DNA of 64,000 nucleotides from Erwinia rhapontici (GTDB lineage: Bacteria; Pseudomonadota; Gammaproteobacteria; Enterobacterales; Enterobacteriaceae), in the NCBI RefSeq assembly GCF_012271765.1, contig NZ_VRKO01000002.1:1-64000 (forward strand), in the 5' to 3' direction. Shown here one piece after another: positions 46,832 to 55,111 of this stretch. The translations under genes and the position numbers were made by a program. The notes beneath the pieces are model-generated. The model did no database searches. It saw only the letters and a list, made by a program, of their open reading frames with translations, and was not told the DNA's origin. Every line of letters starts with the position of its first letter. The stretch's first letter is position 1.

Positions 46832-47018
46832 GGGCGGGGCATGCCCCGCCCCTACGGTTACCGTTCCCCTGCCCACATTTGTACGGGGCAGGCATGCCCG
46901 CCCCTGCGGTTACCGTTCCCCTGCCCACATTTGTACGGGGCAGGCAGGCATGCCTGACCCTGCGGTTAGCGTTCCCCTGCACACATTTGTACGGGGCAGG
47001 CATGCCCGCCCCTGCGGT
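46832..47018. repeat. REP palindrome followed by three tandem copies of a 52-56 bp unit
   Basis: A perfect 20-bp palindrome (GGGCGGGGCATGCCCCGCCC, 46832-46851) with a GTAGGGG head on the minus strand is followed by units at 46859-46910, 46911-46966 and 46967-47018. Each unit has CGTTCCCCTGC, CACATTTGTACGGGGCAGG and a GCATGC-centred palindrome. The middle unit is 4 bp longer, with an extra CAGG. The array ends 11 bp before the DUF4432 stop codon. Confidence 0.92.
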
Positions 47019-47029
47019 TAGCGTTGGAA

Positions 47030-48238
47030 TTATTCTTTCGCGATAGGCGTTTCGCTGATGGCGACAGTTTCATCCCCCTGGATCTGCTTCACGCGCTGTT
47101 CCACCTTCTGCACTGCGCTGGCATCTTTCAGCAGCGTGTAGGTCAGGGTGAACGCGGTGCTCTGCCCCGGCTGTAGCTGTTTCACCCGTCCCTGCTCTTT
47201 CTCAATGGTGACCGGATAAGCATAGTTGGTGCCCGGCTCAATCCCGGTGACATAGCCCTGTTTCAGGGTATCGGTATTCTTCCACATGGTCAGCAGCGGA
47301 AGCTGATGGGTATCAAACTCAATCGAGGCACCTTTATCGCCTTTACTGTTGATCACCGCCGCCACGGTTTTCCCGTTGCTGTCGGCTTTCGGCGTCAGGT
47401 TGAATACCATCTCATCAAAGTCTTTGGTCGGTGCACCGTAAACATTCCAGCCATCCAGCCCTTTTTTGGCGTAGTCATTAAACGGCGACACGGATTTCAG
47501 TGGTGCAATAAACCGCGCATCTTTTTCAAGGATCGGCGTGCCGAAGTTGCTGTGATAGATAATCTGGTAGTCGTGCGGATAATCGGCCTGATTCGTCAGC
47601 ACATCATGCACGGTAAAGGCATCTGACCCCGGTATATAACGCAGCTCCGTCCAGGTTTCGAGATTCGCTTTTTTGAAGGTCGTCTCTTTCAGCAGACCAC
47701 GAATGCGGATTTCATGCGGTGCTTTATCATCAACGATCACTTCAACCTTAGAGGCTGGTGTATTGCCTGCTTTACCGTGAAGGGTGTAGATCACGCCGTC
47801 TTTGGTCACCGGGTGGCCGGTCCATTCAAAGCCGCAGCGCACCATCATTTCGTTAAAACCTTCCAGCCAGCCCAGCCCGTTCCGGCTTTCCAGGTTGATG
47901 TTAGCCGGGTTAACCACTTCCTTCACCGGGGAATCCCAGCCCAGACGAACGCCGTGGCCCGTGACTTTTAACAGATCCATGCCGCGCGTCGGGCTGAGGC
48001 TGATGGTCAGGCCGTTTTTACTGGTGATGGTCAGCACTTTGGAGCCTTCCTGCTTGCCGCCATGCAGAACTTTTTGCTCAATGCTGAAGCTTTCACCCGC
48101 CAGCTTCAGCTGCTGACTGTTAATCTGCCAGTTTCCCTTCTCCGTACTGCTTTCAGCATCTGTCAGCAACCAGCTTTGCGCTGCTGCCTGACCGCTGATC
48201 ACCGCCATCACTACCCCTGCCAGAAGTGTTTTTTTCAT
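47030..48238 (-). CDS. Exported DUF4432 (aldose-epimerase-like) protein
   Basis: A 402-residue protein with a signal peptide (MKKTLLAGVVMAVISGQAAA, cleavage before QSW). The mature domain resembles the DUF4432 family, which has the galactose mutarotase fold: SPTRGMDLLKVTGHGVRLGW, GLGWLEGFNEMMVRCGFEWTG, IYHSNFGTPIL and GIEPGTNYAYPVTIE. It is probably a periplasmic sugar-binding or sugar-epimerising protein. It is convergent with the kgu operon and divergent from avtA. The substrate is unknown. Confidence 0.8.
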   Translation of the reverse strand: MKKTLLAGVVMAVISGQAAAQSWLLTDAESSTEKGNWQINSQQLKLAGESFSIEQKVLHGGKQEGSKVLTITSKNGLTISLSPTRGMDLLKVTGHGVRLGWDSPVKEVVNPANINLESRNGLGWLEGFNEMMVRCGFEWTGHPVTKDGVIYTLHGKAGNTPASKVEVIVDDKAPHEIRIRGLLKETTFKKANLETWTELRYIPGSDAFTVHDVLTNQADYPHDYQIIYHSNFGTPILEKDARFIAPLKSVSPFNDYAKKGLDGWNVYGAPTKDFDEMVFNLTPKADSNGKTVAAVINSKGDKGASIEFDTHQLPLLTMWKNTDTLKQGYVTGIEPGTNYAYPVTIEKEQGRVKQLQPGQSTAFTLTYTLLKDASAVQKVEQRVKQIQGDETVAISETPIAKE

Positions 48239-48601
48239 GGTTATTGTCCTTTAGCTGAATTGATTAAGCTTTATGGAACCACAGACTACAAATCAGCGTA
48301 GGATAAAAACGTGACAGGTATCACCGACTGATTTATTGGGTGTTTTAACTCGTCCAAACGTGCACCAGGTCACTAAAAAGTGCGCCAACTGATCGATATA
48401 CATGAGTAACTGTGATGAACATCCTTCATGCGTACCAGGAAATTTAAACGATTCAGCTAAAACAGCCTCTGCCTGTCGCTCATCCCATTAAAGGCCTGCC
48501 CGCAGTGAACAAGTGCGATCGCCTGTCCCCGCAATATTGCATCCCACAGATGCTGGCGTTAAGGTGGTCACCCGTTGTAGATAACAAGTGATTAACAGGG
48601 T
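48239..48601. other. Divergent control region between the DUF4432 gene and avtA
   Basis: 363 bases with no gene and no clear hairpin or repeat. It must hold two promoters. I could not identify specific operator sites. Confidence 0.5.
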
Positions 48602-49852
48602 ATGAGCTTTTCGGCATTTGGTGAAAAATTTACGCGCCATTCAGGTATTACGCGCCTGATGGAAGATATGGGTGAAGGTTTGCGGACCCCCGGCACGGTG
48701 ATGCTGGGTGGCGGAAATCCTGCGCAAATCCCGGCGATGAACGACTACTTCCAGCAGTTACTGCAACAGATGCATGATGAAGGCAAGCTGGCAGAAGCCC
48801 TGTGTAATTATGACGGGCCACGCGGTAAAACCACGTTACTGGATTCGCTCTCAACCCTGCTACGCGAACAGCTCGGCTGGGATATTGCCCCGGAAAATAT
48901 CGCCCTGACCAACGGCAGCCAGAGCGCTTTCTTCTATCTGTTTAACCTGTACGCTGGCCGCCGCGCTGACGGCAGAAAAAAACGCGTGCTGTTCCCGCTG
49001 GCTCCTGAATACCTCGGCTATGCCGATGCCGGGCTGGATGAAGATCTGTTTGTCTCAACGCGGCCGAATATTGAAATGCTGCCGGAAGGCCAGTTCAAAT
49101 ACCATGTGGACTTTGAACATCTGCATATCGGTGAAGATACCGGGCTGATCTGCGTATCGCGTCCGACGAATCCGACCGGAAACGTGATCACCGATGACGA
49201 ATTACTTAAGCTGGATGCGCTGGCACAGCAGCATGACATTCCGCTGCTGATTGATAACGCCTATGGCGTGCCGTTCCCCGGCATTATCTTCAGCGAAGCC
49301 CGCCCGCTGTGGAACCCCAATATTATTCTGTGCATGAGCCTGTCCAAACTTGGCCTGCCTGGCGCACGTTGCGGCATTATTATTGCCGATGAAAAAGTGA
49401 TCTCGGCGGTCAGTAATATGAATGGCATTATCAGCCTGGCACCCGGCAGCGTCGGACCGGCGATCGCCAATGAGATGATCCAGCGCGGCGATCTGCTGCG
49501 ACTGTCGGAAGAGGTGATCAAGCCGTTCTACCAGGAACGTGTGATCCAGACTATTGCCGTTATTCGCCGCTATTTGTCACCTGAACGCTGCCTGATCCAT
49601 AAACCCGAAGGGGCAATTTTCCTCTGGCTGTGGTTTAAAGATCTGCCGATCACCACGGAAGTGCTGTATGAGCGGTTGAAAAGGCGCGGTGTGTTGATGG
49701 TGCCGGGGCATCTCTTCTTCCCGGGGCTGGAGCAGGAGTGGCCACATACGCATCAGTGCATGCGCATGAACTATGTGCCGGATAGCGATAAAATTGAGCA
49801 AGGCATTACGATTCTGGCCGAGGAAGTCGAGCGGGCACATCGCGAAGGATAA
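48602..49852 (+). CDS. avtA: Valine-pyruvate aminotransferase
   Basis: A 416-residue PLP aminotransferase almost identical in layout to E. coli AvtA (417): FTRHSGITRLMEDMGEGLRT, TNGSQSAFFYLFNLYAGRRA, VSRPTNPTGNVITDDELLK, the PLP lysine in CMSLSKLGLPGARCG and EGAIFLWLWFKDLPI. It transfers the amino group between alanine and 2-ketoisovalerate in valine synthesis. It converges on ibpA, with a hairpin between them. Confidence 0.95.
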   Translation: MSFSAFGEKFTRHSGITRLMEDMGEGLRTPGTVMLGGGNPAQIPAMNDYFQQLLQQMHDEGKLAEALCNYDGPRGKTTLLDSLSTLLREQLGWDIAPENIALTNGSQSAFFYLFNLYAGRRADGRKKRVLFPLAPEYLGYADAGLDEDLFVSTRPNIEMLPEGQFKYHVDFEHLHIGEDTGLICVSRPTNPTGNVITDDELLKLDALAQQHDIPLLIDNAYGVPFPGIIFSEARPLWNPNIILCMSLSKLGLPGARCGIIIADEKVISAVSNMNGIISLAPGSVGPAIANEMIQRGDLLRLSEEVIKPFYQERVIQTIAVIRRYLSPERCLIHKPEGAIFLWLWFKDLPITTEVLYERLKRRGVLMVPGHLFFPGLEQEWPHTHQCMRMNYVPDSDKIEQGITILAEEVERAHREG

Positions 49853-49858
49853 AATAAA

Positions 49859-49882
49859 GGCCACCCGCTGACGCGAGTGGCC
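49859..49882. terminator. Bidirectional hairpin between avtA and ibpA
   Basis: GGCCAC-CCGC, loop TGAC, GCG-A-GTGGCC. On the minus strand it is followed by a T-rich stretch (TTTATTTTAT), so it terminates ibpA and possibly avtA. Confidence 0.75.
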
Positions 49883-49898
49883 CGTTAACAACAGCGTA

Positions 49899-50321
49899 TT
49901 ATTTCAGAATTTCGATGCGGCGCGGTTTATGGGCTTCGGGTACCACGCGCTCCAGGTCGATATACAGCAGGCCGTTTTCCAGTTTGGCATTGCGCACATG
50001 TACGTGTTCGGCCAGCTGGAATTTGCGCTCAAAGTTGCGTTCGGCAATACCCTGATACAGGTAGGTGCGCTCCTGCTGCTCGTCCGGGTGCGATCCGCGT
50101 ACGCTGAGAAGATTATCGTGGGAGGTAATCTCCAGTTCACTCTCAGCAAAGCCGGCGACGGCAATCGTAATACGGTAGTTGTTTTCGCCCACCAGCTCGA
50201 CGTTGTATGGCGGGTAGCCACCATTGTTGGTGCCCTGGTTTTGGCTGGTTTCCAGCAGGTTGATCAAACGGTCAAAACCAATGGATGAGCGATAAAGTGG
50301 GGCAAGGTCAAAATTACGCAT
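49899..50321 (-). CDS. ibpA: Small heat-shock protein IbpA
   Basis: A 140-residue alpha-crystallin-type chaperone (E. coli IbpA 137). It has [82 protein letters not shown] and the C-terminal IEI anchoring motif. It holds aggregation-prone proteins for DnaK and ClpB. A sigma-32 promoter and an RNA-thermometer-like leader lie upstream. E. coli has ibpB directly downstream; here the gene is followed by a terminator and then avtA, with no ibpB in the window. Confidence 0.95.
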   Translation of the reverse strand: MRNFDLAPLYRSSIGFDRLINLLETSQNQGTNNGGYPPYNVELVGENNYRITIAVAGFAESELEITSHDNLLSVRGSHPDEQQERTYLYQGIAERNFERKFQLAEHVHVRNAKLENGLLYIDLERVVPEAHKPRRIEILK

Positions 50322-50400
50322 GTTACAGCTCCTGATATTCAGCGAGTAAGGGGTGTCGGCCCTCCATAATGGACGGGTCGTCGGTTCAGAAAACACTGCC
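50322..50400 (-). promoter_or_regulatory. ROSE-like RNA thermometer in the ibpA leader
   Basis: The leader just before the ibpA ATG reads TCGCTGAATATCAGGAGCTG, in which the GCT upstream can pair with the AGGAGC ribosome binding site. This is the signature pairing of ROSE elements. The remaining leader has GC-rich complementary pieces (GGGCCGACACCCC). The assignment follows the known E. coli ibpA thermometer and is not folded here. Confidence 0.65.
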
Positions 50401-50433
50401 CTGTCGGCACAGGTTTTACTGACCGTAAAAATA

Positions 50434-50464
50434 AAATGGTGATGAAATCGATGCTTTCAAGGGG
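50434..50464 (-). promoter_or_regulatory. Sigma-32 (heat-shock) promoter of ibpA
   Basis: On the minus strand: CCCCTTGAAA, a 13-base spacer, then CACCATTT, close to the sigma-32 consensus (CTTGAAA, 13-15 bases, CCCCATNT). Confidence 0.82.
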
Positions 50465-50620
50465 AGAAATTACGATTTTTTTACCTGAAAGCAGCGAATG
50501 ACATACACTCAGGGATGAGTTCGCCGGGCCATCGTGTCAGCCACCGCAGAGTGGTCAGGGTCAACCCACGCGCCGGTAATGAGTCTCAGCCAGGTTGCAA
50601 AGACTGAAGGGATAATCAAG

Positions 50621-50983
50621 ATGAAAACATTGAAGAAGAGTCATATTGCCGGATTTGTCGCCTGTATGTCGCTGGTCAGTACCAGCGGTTGCTCAAGCGT
50701 GATGATGCACAGTGGTCCCAGTGATGGCTACTACCCTGGGACGCGGGCCAGTGCAGACGTACTGACCGACAAAGACAGTGGTTGGGTGATGAAGCCACTG
50801 GCGGCGCTCGATCTGCCTTTCTCTGCCGTGCTGGATACGTTACTCCTGCCGCTGGACTATTACCGCTCCGGTAATAGCGACTCGCCGCGTGAACGCGTAC
50901 GCCGCAGCGAGGAGGCAAATCATACCAACGAAGTCATGTCGCAGACGATGGCGCCTTACGCCGCTAACACGTCTGTACCGTAA
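50621..50983 (+). CDS. yidQ: DUF1375 lipoprotein YidQ
   Basis: A 120-residue lipoprotein similar to E. coli YidQ (110): GCSSVMMHSGPSDGYYPGTRAS, then LDLPFSAVLDTLLLPLDYYR. The presumed lipobox is TSGC with Cys24, with Thr rather than Leu at -3. The function is unknown; family members are outer-membrane lipoproteins. ATG 50621 is preferred, since it starts a proper signal peptide; the longer frame does not. Its last 20 bp overlap the convergent yidR. Confidence 0.88.
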   Translation: MKTLKKSHIAGFVACMSLVSTSGCSSVMMHSGPSDGYYPGTRASADVLTDKDSGWVMKPLAALDLPFSAVLDTLLLPLDYYRSGNSDSPRERVRRSEEANHTNEVMSQTMAPYAANTSVP

Positions 50984-52232
50984 AGATCTGACGGTAATCA
51001 CTGCCGTCACGCAGATATGCCACAGATCGCCCATCGGGGGAGAACACCACGGCATCCGCCACAGGCGCAATATCACTGCGTCGGGTAATGCGCCGCAGTG
51101 TTCCGCTGGCCACCTCACAAAGGGTGATGCTGTTATCGCAGACAAAGACCAGCTGTTGCCCGTCCGGGTGCCAGCTAAATGCTGACTGAATATCATGCTC
51201 ACTGTGTGTCACCTGACGCGGTTCGCCGCCCAGCGGTGAGACCGTCCAGAGTTGTACTATCCCGGCATCATCTTTCATCAGAAACGCAATGGCACTGCCA
51301 TCTGGTGAACTGCGTAGCCAGTGACGCGGCGCAGTAGCAAGACCCGGGAAGCGGCGACCGTGGGTAAATGTCAGACGACGCTGCTGTACCCCCTTCGGCG
51401 GGGCAGGCAGTTGGGTGGACGTCCCTTCCAGCGGCTCATCGCCCGCTATCGCGAACGCGGCATTGCTTTCCGGCAGATCGACGATAAAGACTTCCGGCAC
51501 TTTTTCACCTGTCTCCGCAACGGTGTCACCAATAAATGCCAGCGCCCAGCGCTGACGAACGCCGTCGCCGCGCAGATAGCCCTGATGGCCAATCCAGCCC
51601 TCTTCATAGGCGCGGGTGATCTCATCGCTGCCCGGCTGAGGTGTCACCGTGGTCCGGCTGACCAGCACGCAGTAGTGGCTGCCATCATATTCACGCGGGT
51701 GATCGATCGGTGGACACACCGCATGCAGCGGCACCGCCACCCCCACGTTACGCAGATCCTGCGCCACATCCCACTCGTGCATCACATGGTCGTTATAGGT
51801 AAAGCTCAGGCGTGAACCGTCCGGGCTGAACACATGCACATGAGAACCACCACGCAGTGCACCGGCGGTAAAAGGCGGGGTGATATCGCAGGCATCAAGG
51901 TTTTCCGCCACGCCCTGCTGAATAATCACACCGCGACGATGGTGGAAATCATAGTGCCACTGGCTGTCCGGGTGTTCCGGTCCATGAATGCACACATAGC
52001 GCGCAGGCAGATCAGGGCTGGCCGTGACCACACCCACATGTGCACCATCACCGACCTGATAGAGCACTTCCGTTTCACCGCTGACAACGTTGACCCGTTC
52101 AATGGTCAGCCCGGTAAATGAAGCGCCAGAGGGGCGTACGTCATATACCAGCCACTGGCTGTCTGCCGTCCAGACGTTAATATTGGTCAACTGATGATGA
52201 CGCGGGGAAAAGGTAAGCTGTGTTTCTTTCAT
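50964..52232 (-). CDS. yidR: YidR family protein (beta-propeller-like)
   Basis: A 422-residue protein close to E. coli YidR (415): WLVYDVRPSGASFTGLTIERV, GAHVGVV, WHYDFHHRRGVI, GGSHVHVFSPDGSRLSFTYNDHVMHEWD and PGSDEITRAYEEGWIG. Repeated SPDG/HPDG segments indicate a TolB-like beta-propeller. No signal peptide is seen, so it is cytoplasmic. The role is unknown. A perfect 9-bp hairpin sits just upstream of its ribosome binding site. Confidence 0.92.
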   Translation of the reverse strand: MKETQLTFSPRHHQLTNINVWTADSQWLVYDVRPSGASFTGLTIERVNVVSGETEVLYQVGDGAHVGVVTASPDLPARYVCIHGPEHPDSQWHYDFHHRRGVIIQQGVAENLDACDITPPFTAGALRGGSHVHVFSPDGSRLSFTYNDHVMHEWDVAQDLRNVGVAVPLHAVCPPIDHPREYDGSHYCVLVSRTTVTPQPGSDEITRAYEEGWIGHQGYLRGDGVRQRWALAFIGDTVAETGEKVPEVFIVDLPESNAAFAIAGDEPLEGTSTQLPAPPKGVQQRRLTFTHGRRFPGLATAPRHWLRSSPDGSAIAFLMKDDAGIVQLWTVSPLGGEPRQVTHSEHDIQSAFSWHPDGQQLVFVCDNSITLCEVASGTLRRITRRSDIAPVADAVVFSPDGRSVAYLRDGSDYRQIFTVQTC

Positions 52233-52241
52233 GGAAGGAAG

Positions 52242-52297
52242 CCCTTAACACGGTTTTGTTAAGGGTAATGCATTCGGCGGACTTAGGGTATCCGCCG
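52242..52297 (-). other. Two hairpins between yidA and yidR
   Basis: CCCTTAACA with TGTTAAGGG (52242-52265, 6-base loop) and CGGCGGA with TCCGCCG (52275-52297). The first lies directly before the yidR ribosome binding site (GGAAGG). They could terminate yidA or affect yidR translation. No T run follows either one. Confidence 0.45.
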
Positions 52298-52316
52298 TCT
52301 TTCAGCAGGCAATGAA

Positions 52317-53126
52317 TTACAGCACAAACTTCTCAATGGCGACGGCAACGCCATCTTCAAGGTTAGATGTGGTGACAAACTGCGCAATGGCTTTGACGGC
52401 GTCGATCCCGTTACCCATCGCAACGCCTGTTCCGGCAAACTCCAGCATCGCCAGGTCATTTTCCTGATCGCCCAGCGCCATCACTTCTTCACGCTGTAAA
52501 CCAAGACGGTCGGCCAGCGCTTTCACCCCGGCACCTTTATTAACCTGTTTATTCAGAATCTCCAGGAAGTAAGGTGAGCTTTTCAGGATGGTATTACGCG
52601 CTCTGGCTTCGGCAGGCAGGCGGGCAATCGCCGCATCCAGCAGTTCCGGCTCATCAATCATCATCACTTTTGGGAAGGTCATGGAGGTATCCATCTCCTC
52701 CACCGGGCGATAACGCAGCGGAATGCCAGTCAGGCTGGCTTCATGAATGGTGAAACGGCTGATATCTTTGTTCGCGGTGTACAGATGGGTCTGCGTCAGC
52801 GCCTGGAAATGTACACCCAGTTCGCGTGCCAGCTGTTCGTAATAAAGATAATCGTCAAAGCTGACCGCCACTTCTGCAACGCATTCACCGGTATCGGCCT
52901 TCTGCACCAGTGCGCCATTATTGCTGATGCAGTACTGCCCTTCCTGTTGCAGACCCAGCTCCGCCAGGTAGCGCTGGATACCGATAAACGGGCGACCCGT
53001 TGCCAGTACCACCGCCACGCCTTTATCGCGTGCCGCCTGAATCGCCTGCTTCACTCGCGGCGTCACTTCGTGCTGCGGGTTCAGCAGCGTGCCGTCCATA
53101 TCAATCGCAATCAGTTTAATCGCCAT
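52317..53126 (-). CDS. yidA: Cof-type HAD sugar-phosphatase YidA
   Basis: A 269-residue HAD phosphatase (E. coli YidA 270). The nucleophile motif is IAIDMDGTLLNP (Asp8, Asp10). The later motifs are VLATGRPFIGIQ, the Lys region NKQVNKGAGVKALADRLG and the metal-binding ALGDQENDLAMLE. It dephosphorylates small sugar phosphates. The start at 53126 matches the family. It lies between yidR and the DeoR-PfkB sugar-acid operon. Confidence 0.94.
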   Translation of the reverse strand: MAIKLIAIDMDGTLLNPQHEVTPRVKQAIQAARDKGVAVVLATGRPFIGIQRYLAELGLQQEGQYCISNNGALVQKADTGECVAEVAVSFDDYLYYEQLARELGVHFQALTQTHLYTANKDISRFTIHEASLTGIPLRYRPVEEMDTSMTFPKVMMIDEPELLDAAIARLPAEARARNTILKSSPYFLEILNKQVNKGAGVKALADRLGLQREEVMALGDQENDLAMLEFAGTGVAMGNGIDAVKAIAQFVTTSNLEDGVAVAIEKFVL

Positions 53127-53217
53127 ACCATCCTCGTTAGCTAACAATTTGTCACCATGCTAGCGCGATTCAGCTCACGATGACCAGTCTGATCACGGAA
53201 TGAACGGCACGTCGCCA

Positions 53218-54519
53218 TCAGTGGCGCGTGGCCAGCGGTTTATTCACAAAGAAGCCATAGCTGATCGCACCCATCATCAGCAACCCGGCGCCCAGCAGGA
53301 ACACATTGGTGAATTTACCCGTCATATCCAGAATCACCCCGGTAACAATCGGTGCCATTGCCGCTCCCAGGAAACCGCCGAAGTTCTGAATAGCCCCCAA
53401 CGACGCGACCTGATCTTTCGGTGCAATATCCGTGGCCAGTGTCCAGATGGCGCCCTGGGGCATCTGAGAGCAGAAATAGCCCAGCGACAGCAAGGTAATC
53501 GCCAGCGGTGTGCTCTCCACAAACGGGATCGGCGCAACAAAGCAGGCTGCCAGCGCCGCACCCGCCACAATCGGGATCTTACGTGCATGGATCGCTTTCA
53601 TTCCGCTGCGCACCAGTTTATCAGAGAGCATTCCCCCCACCAGCACACCCAGAATCCCGGCAAAGAAAGGTATCGAGGCAATCCAGCCAGTCTGTTTCAG
53701 GCTGAAACCCAGGGATTTCTCCAGATAGCTTGGCAGCCAGGTCAGGTAGACCCAGATGGTGAACATAATCGAGAAGTTACCGATCACCATAAACCAGGTA
53801 GTACGGTGCTTAAACAGTGCGCCCCAGCTGGTTTTTACCTGCTTCTCGCCCTCGGCAGTCACGCTACGGTGGCCGGCATGAATCAGTGCATCTTCACGTG
53901 CATCCGGGTCACGGTAGAATTTCCACCACGCCAGCATCAACGGAATACCCATCAAACCAATCGCCATAAACATGCCGCGCCAGCCGAAGCTCAATAACAG
54001 GACGGTGAGGATCGGCGGAGCAATGGCGTTGGCAATCTGCGAACCGGTGTTGATGATCGAGGTCGGCAGGCCACGTTCTTTATCGCCAAACCAGCGATGG
54101 GTGATTTTAATACCGGAGGTAAAGAACGGCGATTCAGAAATACCCAGCAGCATACGCAGGCCATAAAACACCGAATAACTGTTCACAAAAGCGGCGAGGA
54201 AGGTAAAGCCAGACCACAGACCCAGCGCCCAGGAGAACATGCGTTTCGGGCCAAACTTATCCACCAGCCATCCCGCAGGCAGGTTAGCCAGCGCGTAAGG
54301 CCAGAGGAAGGCGGACAGTAACAGCCCCATTTCCGTCTGCGAGAAGCCGAACTCGGCAGCGATCGTGGTATTGGCAATGCTGAGGTTGGCGCGGTCAAGG
54401 TAGTTCACCACGGCGGCCAGCAGCAGGATCAGAATGATGCCCCAGCGCAGACGGGATATCTGCGGCGGGTTGGTGGTCAATGGCTGCGTGCCAGAGGCAG
54501 TAACAGAGGCATTTTTCAT
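53218..54519 (-). CDS. MFS sugar-acid transporter (anion:cation symporter family)
   Basis: A 433-residue membrane protein with twelve helices: the family signature VVNYLDRANLSIANTTIAAE, LLSAFLWPYALANLPAGWLVDKFG and the mid-loop GDKERGLPTS. It resembles hexuronate/galactonate transporters but is clearly different from E. coli DgoT, which occupies about the same chromosomal position. It is the last gene of the DeoR-PfkB operon; its start overlaps the YhcH-family stop by 4 bp. It probably imports the sugar acid that the operon degrades. Confidence 0.86.
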   Translation of the reverse strand: MKNASVTASGTQPLTTNPPQISRLRWGIILILLLAAVVNYLDRANLSIANTTIAAEFGFSQTEMGLLLSAFLWPYALANLPAGWLVDKFGPKRMFSWALGLWSGFTFLAAFVNSYSVFYGLRMLLGISESPFFTSGIKITHRWFGDKERGLPTSIINTGSQIANAIAPPILTVLLLSFGWRGMFMAIGLMGIPLMLAWWKFYRDPDAREDALIHAGHRSVTAEGEKQVKTSWGALFKHRTTWFMVIGNFSIMFTIWVYLTWLPSYLEKSLGFSLKQTGWIASIPFFAGILGVLVGGMLSDKLVRSGMKAIHARKIPIVAGAALAACFVAPIPFVESTPLAITLLSLGYFCSQMPQGAIWTLATDIAPKDQVASLGAIQNFGGFLGAAMAPIVTGVILDMTGKFTNVFLLGAGLLMMGAISYGFFVNKPLATRH

Positions 54520-55007
54520 GAGGTTCTCTCGTCAGTAAACAGGCTCAGGTGGATTTTGATCACCGCTTTGCGGAGGCGGGAAACACCGTGGGTCTGGCAA
54601 CAGGGGCGATGAACATCATGGGGAAACAACACCACAAAGGTGTCGGCTTCCAGCGCAATCATCGATTCATTATGGGTCTGGTGATAAAACACAATATCGT
54701 GCTGCTCTGCGCGGTCTTCGACCACCTCGTGAGAGGGGTGCGCACGCGCCACGCCGATCGTCTCTTCACCGGAGAGCAGATACTGAATATCGACGTATTT
54801 GAAATGCGACTCGGCACGCATCTCGCTGGCCGGGACGGTGTCCATCGTCTGGTACAGACAAAACATTTTGTTCTCAGGAAGGATGTCGAACTTACCGGGT
54901 TCCAGCGCGGAAAAATCCGTTGCTGCAATCCATTCCAGAGCCTGGTTAATGACCGGATGCAGGGTATGACGTTCCCTCGCCCAGTCGTTGCGATCGCAAA
55001 AAATCAT
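54516..55007 (-). CDS. YhcH/YjgK/YiaL family protein
   Basis: A 163-residue cupin-like protein of the YhcH/YiaL family: RAESHFKYVDIQYLLSGEETIGVA, DIVFYHQTHNESMIAL and FPHDVHRPCC give the expected metal-ligand His and Glu residues. Relatives occur in sialic acid and other sugar-acid operons and are thought to act as mutarotases or isomerases. It is third in the operon, with a GC hairpin in the 104-bp gap before it. Confidence 0.85.
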   Translation of the reverse strand: MIFCDRNDWARERHTLHPVINQALEWIAATDFSALEPGKFDILPENKMFCLYQTMDTVPASEMRAESHFKYVDIQYLLSGEETIGVARAHPSHEVVEDRAEQHDIVFYHQTHNESMIALEADTFVVLFPHDVHRPCCQTHGVSRLRKAVIKIHLSLFTDERTS

Positions 55008-55077
55008 GGTTTTAGTCCCGTTTTCACTCGCATCGAACGAGTTTTTGTTATTTGTTTAGCGGGTTGTGGGGTACAGC

Positions 55078-55101
55078 GGGCGGCCCCTGACAGGGCCGCC
55101 C
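55078..55101 (-). other. Strong intercistronic hairpin in the sugar-acid operon
   Basis: A 9-bp perfect stem (GGGCGGCCC, loop CTGACA, GGGCCGCCC) between the DapA-like and YhcH-like genes. No T run follows. It probably protects upstream mRNA or lowers expression of the last two genes. Confidence 0.75.
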
Positions 55102-55111
55102 GGCGCGAAGG

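Noticed and set aside
46859..47018. CRISPR array
   Set aside because: The units are contiguous tandem repeats without unique spacers, and no cas genes are present.
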